NCBI GenBank assembly: GCA_963662175.1
Contig: OY759220.1
Span: 682,001-746,000 of the forward strand
Origin: Aradus depressus
Lineage: Eukaryota > Arthropoda > Insecta > Hemiptera > Aradidae
Direction: 5' to 3'
Length of the DNA stretch: 64,000 bases
Shown: positions 59,587-64,000 of the stretch, one piece after another
How the letters are laid out: each line of letters opens with the position of its first letter
How positions within the stretch are numbered: position 1 is the first letter of the stretch
Program-made: the position numbers and the translations under genes
Notes under the pieces: generated by a model
The model's database searches: none
Seen by the model: the letters and a program-made list of their open reading frames with translations, nothing else
Told to the model about the DNA's origin: nothing

Positions 59587-60170
59587 GTCTCCTCCCCATC
59601 ATAGAAACCTGGGAAGCTTTATAACTTAAACTTTGTAAAAATGTGAAAAATAATTTGGTAGAGAGAAAATATTAAGCGAATTATATTGGTATTTTCACGT
59701 TTTGGTATCTAAGTATGAGGGACGAGAGGTTACTTGAAGATATGCGTTAAGATTTAAATGAAATAGTTGTGTACATCTATAACGAACTGTTGCAGGATAT
59801 ACTTCTAAACCCGCATAAATGCTTTTGTAAAATTTAATATGAAAGTACTGATGACATAACAACTGATTAACTAACTTTTTATGACTTCACAGCCCATAGT
59901 ACCCATGTAGTCCTCTAGTGGTAGAATTAGAAACTATACTTCACGAACTATTTGTATTTATTTTATTGCCCAGTCAAGATTTCTGTGATGAGGAGTTAAA
60001 AACCATGAAATCGCCGAATTTTCATTGACATGAGCAGAAATTACATTTCAGAACAATACATTTATTACATGTATATCAACTAATACAACGAAAATCTTCA
60101 ATGTGTGGCTTCAATTCATTGTTATCGAGTTCAGCGAGTCAACGAGCGAGTTCATTTCTTAACATATTAA
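59587..60170. other. AT-rich, no recognised element
   Basis: Nothing identified. Confidence 0.4.
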
Positions 60171-60250
60171 CAGGTTAGGAAGATTTCAACTGGAAACTCT
60201 TCTTGTTTAAGAAGAACCCGAACTGGCTATGTGGGTGCATCGGTTACATG
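60171..60250 (+). repeat. short decayed relative of the R1 fragment
   Basis: GGAAGATTTCAACTGGAAAC, TCTTCTTGTTTAAGAAGAAC, CCGAACTGGCTATGTGGG matches 59030-59090 of the R1 ORF (GGAGATTTCAACTCCAAGCT, TTCTTTAAGAGGAAGAACAACCCGAAC) with many changes; about 80 bp only. Confidence 0.75.
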
Positions 60251-62029
60251 TAAATGAGACATTCGAGTAGACAATACTGACAATGGCCCTGTCAGCAGAG
60301 AGTGTCATAAAAAGCAAAAGTAAATAATGAAAGTTCATTCTAAACAAAGAAAATGTCTATACAATTGTATCAATAAGACATATAAGAATATAAAAAAGAA
60401 AAATAATAAGACAGATATGCAGAAAATAGAAATAGCAATAACAATTGTAATAAAATGGAACTGTATTAAGAAAAACAAAGAACAACCTGGATATAACTAT
60501 CAAGGTTTTTTAAGTATATTATTTAATAGTAAATTGTTTAACAAGAAATTCTGTGTATTTGGTAGCATCCTGTATGAATAAGCAGAATGAGTGCCCCAAA
60601 AATTAACAATTTTAATGTCATTGGGGAATCACACTAAACCAAGAAGGTGAAGCAATGGAACTTTCAATGTGATGGAATTTATATACCAAACCTGACAATA
60701 ACATCTCATCACTATTTGCACCTACTGTCCAACAAAGGTTATGTACATATATTTTTCAAATATTCTTTCTTTTGATTGGCAAATATTGGATGTCCACACT
60801 CTCGACAGTTATGTAGTGCCTTCCGAAAACAGCTGCACTGAGTTTGTGCAAAAATGTGAGCAGGTTTGTGCTGCACCGATCTGATGCTGGTCGGAAATTT
60901 CGCAAGTACTTCGAATAGGTTTAGAAAAGTTTGTGCAATGCTCCTAATTTCATTAAATTAACAGTAAAATAAAAGTGGACCATAGATAATTTTTTCTTTA
61001 GGAATTAATAATAGTTTTAGTTGTTATAGTCGCCATAGGAAGAGTGGATTTCATTGAGACCCACCACAGCACAGAGTACAAAAGCAAGTCAAAATACATC
61101 CATTAGTTTCGGAGATATGAAGAACGACGGATATAAATATTTACAGACATTACCCAGAAATTGTCGCATTTTCTTTCTTAGATCCTAAAAGATGAAAAAA
61201 CAACAGAAACTCAATGTTGAATTTTGTCATTAATAGATAACTTTCCCGTAAATAAAATATATTACGTAAGTTTGATAACAAACTTCTCGTCAAAAAGAAA
61301 TCTAAAATATTTTGTAATGATTTATAATATATTTTTAGTTCTATTGTACGTTTTACTTCACCAGATATACCAAGTATAGGGAAAGTTGTGTAATCGGTCA
61401 AAAATATGAACGGAATTTCAGATTATCTGACTTCCTGATTCCAACAATAAAAAGAAAAATGTTAGCGCGTCTGCAAAAAACACGGAAACACCCAATAGAA
61501 CGAATGTATCTAATGTATACGAGATATTATATATAATATCGTTCTATACATGCACATATATGTACATACAAAAACCTCTGGATGACACCTATTGGAGATC
61601 AAAAAGAGCGTAGGGAAAGGGGGGATTCGGGGTAGGCTTAGCAGTAAAACTCGAAGAACTGCACTCTAATCAATATATGTATTTCGACACGAAATTTTTA
61701 AAATGTTTATGTTATTATATATTTAAATTCAAAACTCCATACGGATGGCACTTATTAAGTAATACTCTGGGAAATCTCTGGAAGAGAAGAAGGGGACTCG
61801 ACTCCAAGAAATGCCCATGTAATGATTGTATCGACACACAATTTAATAAGATGATTCAGTAGCCACTATTTGAGTAAAATACTGAGTTTTAGCCCAAACG
61901 GTAGATTGGCTTGGAGGGAGAGCGAAAACATAATTGATCAACATCTTCCTCATCGCTCTCCGTTCATCGCAGCGGCTCGGGCTTAACGTCTCATCGGAAC
62001 GACGGCCTGCTAAAGGTAAAACTTTTAAT
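60251..62029. other. AT-rich, no gene recognised
   Basis: Only short, low-complexity ORFs. Confidence 0.45.
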
Positions 62030-62188
62030 TATAAATATATAGTTTTACCGGTCGGACATATATAAATATATAGTTTTACCGGACGGACATATATAAATAT
62101 ATAGTTTTACCGGACGGACATATATAAATATATAGTTTTACTGGACGGACATATATAAATATATAGTTTTACCGGACGGACATATATA
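62030..62188. repeat. 31-bp minisatellite, 5 copies
   Basis: Unit AAATATATAGTTTTACCGGA CGGACATATAT. Confidence 0.95.
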
Positions 62189-63600
62189 AATCCATGATTC
62201 CCTCGGAAAATACAGAACATTTGGTCGTAAAAACTTGCTTCTCTTCATGGATCATTCCTTCTGTTTTTGCTTTATTGAGATTATCTTGATATTTGAAATT
62301 CCAGCTACTTTCCATGAGGCGGGTTGGGGCCTCATACTCATGTTTCCGCTCTCCAATTTTCAATCTTGTCACTGGTGGACCTCTACCATTTATACCAGCA
62401 CTTTCCCGGTTTTTCCAATCACTAATTTAGGGGCTACCCACTTGACAGTGTTGCTGAAAAAAAACATGACTTTTTGACTCCCTCTAAATATTTGATCTCT
62501 TTATTTGTCCGGGTTCAGAACCAGGTTTATAAGTAGTGCGGAAACTACCTGTCAATCTCGGTGTAGTCTCAAATTTAGAGATATAAGAACCCTCAAAAGA
62601 GCAAAAAGATAAGTTGGGGCCAACAAATAATGAGAATGTAAAGTTAGGGGAGAGTTGAAACTTATGTGTATATCAGGTATACTTTTATTTGTACTTATGG
62701 TATACCGACATGGTATCTGCTTTATGTCTATCTACCGACATTGCGGTATTAATGTTTTTTCAGACTATATGAAAAATCTGAGCCACAAGGACTACCTATT
62801 ATCTTCTTCTTTTATTGCGTTGGTTAAAACTAATCAGGAAAAATTTTCATTCTTGTTTATAGTGCCTACTATCGATTCTGGTTGAAGTTTTCCTACTAAC
62901 ATTCTTGCATGATTGTGTTCTTATAGACTAAAGATGCTACACCCAATCTTGTACGTAAGTTTCTGCACTCCTTCTAAAACTTTAATTCCTGGATCTTACT
63001 GTCAGTTCTTGCACATTTGTGGGTTTTCGGTCTCTGAATTCAAGTCTACATCGCTAATCACATGTACGTTTCCGCTCTCTCTCTCTCTCTAAACTTTTTG
63101 TCTCTTTATCTGGTGGATCATTCCTCATGATTTTACTAATTGAGGGTCGTTTGAAATCTGAAATTGAGGCTAAACCGTAGTCTCATCATTGGTGGACCTA
63201 TAAGATCTGTTTTGGTTGGTTCCTGGTCTCTCTAGCTCTGATTCATGTGCATCACGCACGTTTTTGATCTGTTTAGTTGGTGGACCTTTATCATATTTGA
63301 CGGTTCCAGATCCAGAACTGTCCTTGGATAAGGATCCATACCTAAACTTGTGTGAGCCCTGATTCCTGTTTAGAACTAAAGACCAGTTTTAGAAGTAGGT
63401 AGTGCGGAAACTTACATGTGAATCTTGGTGTAGCCTCAAATTCGGAGATTAAAGAACCCTCAAAAAAGTAAAATCAGAAGGAAGAGTTCACCAAATAATG
63501 TGAACGGATGTTTAAAGAGAGCGCGGAAACTTATGAGTGAGTTGGGGTGTAGCCTCAAATTTAGAGATTTAAGAACCCTCAAAAGAGCATCTGTAATGTA
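62189..63600. repeat. region of interspersed degenerate repeats
   Basis: A motif GTGCGGAAACT...GGTGTAGCCTCAAATTTAGAGAT...AAGAACCCTCAAAAGAG occurs at about 62537-62602, 63406-63468 and 63518-63584. A second motif TTTCCGCTCTC ... TGGTGGACCT recurs near 62345-62385, 63067-63122 and 63190. Probably one old dispersed family in tandem; no coding content. Confidence 0.75.
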
Positions 63601-63962
63601 TTCTGTAATAGACTGGGAGTGAACCATTGTCATGGAAACCCACTATTTGTAGTTGACCTTGACCATGTCGGTCGTTCTTATTCTATTACAGGGAGCGGCA
63701 AGATTATTTGATATCGTAGTTTTCTGTTTTGGTCGACACTATTCATTCGATTTCTTTAACTTAAACCCTTTAATTCTCCTTATGAATGTAAACCAAACCA
63801 TTTTTCATAATCAAAATAGGATCATTTCTACGGCTTTGAGAAGAGGGATAAACATCGACTCTCGCTCACTTTGCGTCCCATTTAGCCTTAATGTATTTTT
63901 CAGAAAATATAGAAGAAAAATTCGATATTTCCTCTTCAATTATCTTAGTTAGAACCAACTAG

Positions 63963-64000
63963 AGTAGACGATATGACCTAGTAGTTAAAGCCCGGGCATG
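63963..64000 (+). repeat. tRNA-SINE 3' fragment, cut by the window end
   Basis: GTAGACGATATGACCTAGTA GTTAAAGCCCGGGCATG equals the 3' segment of the 15948 SINE (TAGGCGATATGACCTCGTAG TTAAAGCCCGGGCATG) with two changes. Confidence 0.85.

Overview
This is a eukaryotic window, AT-rich and full of repeats. It most likely comes from an insect, possibly a hemipteroid; that is inferred from the mixture of jockey-, R1-, RTE-like, Penelope-like, gypsy, Tc1/mariner and tRNA-SINE sequences plus the host gene. No bacterial-type genes are present.

One host protein-coding gene can be supported. It is the 3' three quarters or so of a Vilse/CrossGAP/RhoGAP93B (vertebrate ARHGAP39) orthologue on the + strand, from 1011 to the stop codon at 48453-48455. 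I resolve 23 coding exons. Every junction has an AG acceptor and a GT donor, and the phase is kept through all 22 introns, giving 998 residues. The N-terminal part, which carries the WW domains in this family, lies upstream of the window. In order the protein has a low-complexity linker with an eight-His run, acidic and proline-rich stretches, a MyTH4 domain (about residues 585-745) and a C-terminal RhoGAP domain (about 810-998) with the arginine finger R847, K882 and N951.

The introns are a graveyard of mobile elements. 273-514: Penelope-like (PLE) relic with a 12-bp target duplication. 8420-12260: broken jockey-clade LINE. 14700-15310: antisense jockey fragment. 15758-19840: antisense gypsy-type element with 73-bp terminal repeats and a nested tRNA-SINE. 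19900-20830: broken mariner-like transposase. 21880-22330: antisense LINE RNase H fragment. 23349-25796: PLE carrying 571-bp inverted repeats and inserted exactly across a splice donor. 33274-33944: Tc1 deletion derivative. 39096-39123 and 42536-42566: Helitron-type 3' termini. 43174-44035: antisense RTE-like LINE. Downstream of the gene lies an R1-clade 3' fragment (58415-59586).

Two further themes stand out. First, small self-cleaving hammerhead ribozyme motifs, associated elsewhere with PLE terminal repeats, recur through the window. Two have every canonical core base (44967-45008 + and 41001-41036 -), and many more are variant or decayed. Second, there is an unusual density of minisatellites with 30-150 bp units, including a 2.75-kb array of 95-97 bp units at 51797-54554 and a G-run array at 27558-28560. 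From 48456 to the end I see only repeats, mobile-element fragments and unassigned AT-rich DNA.
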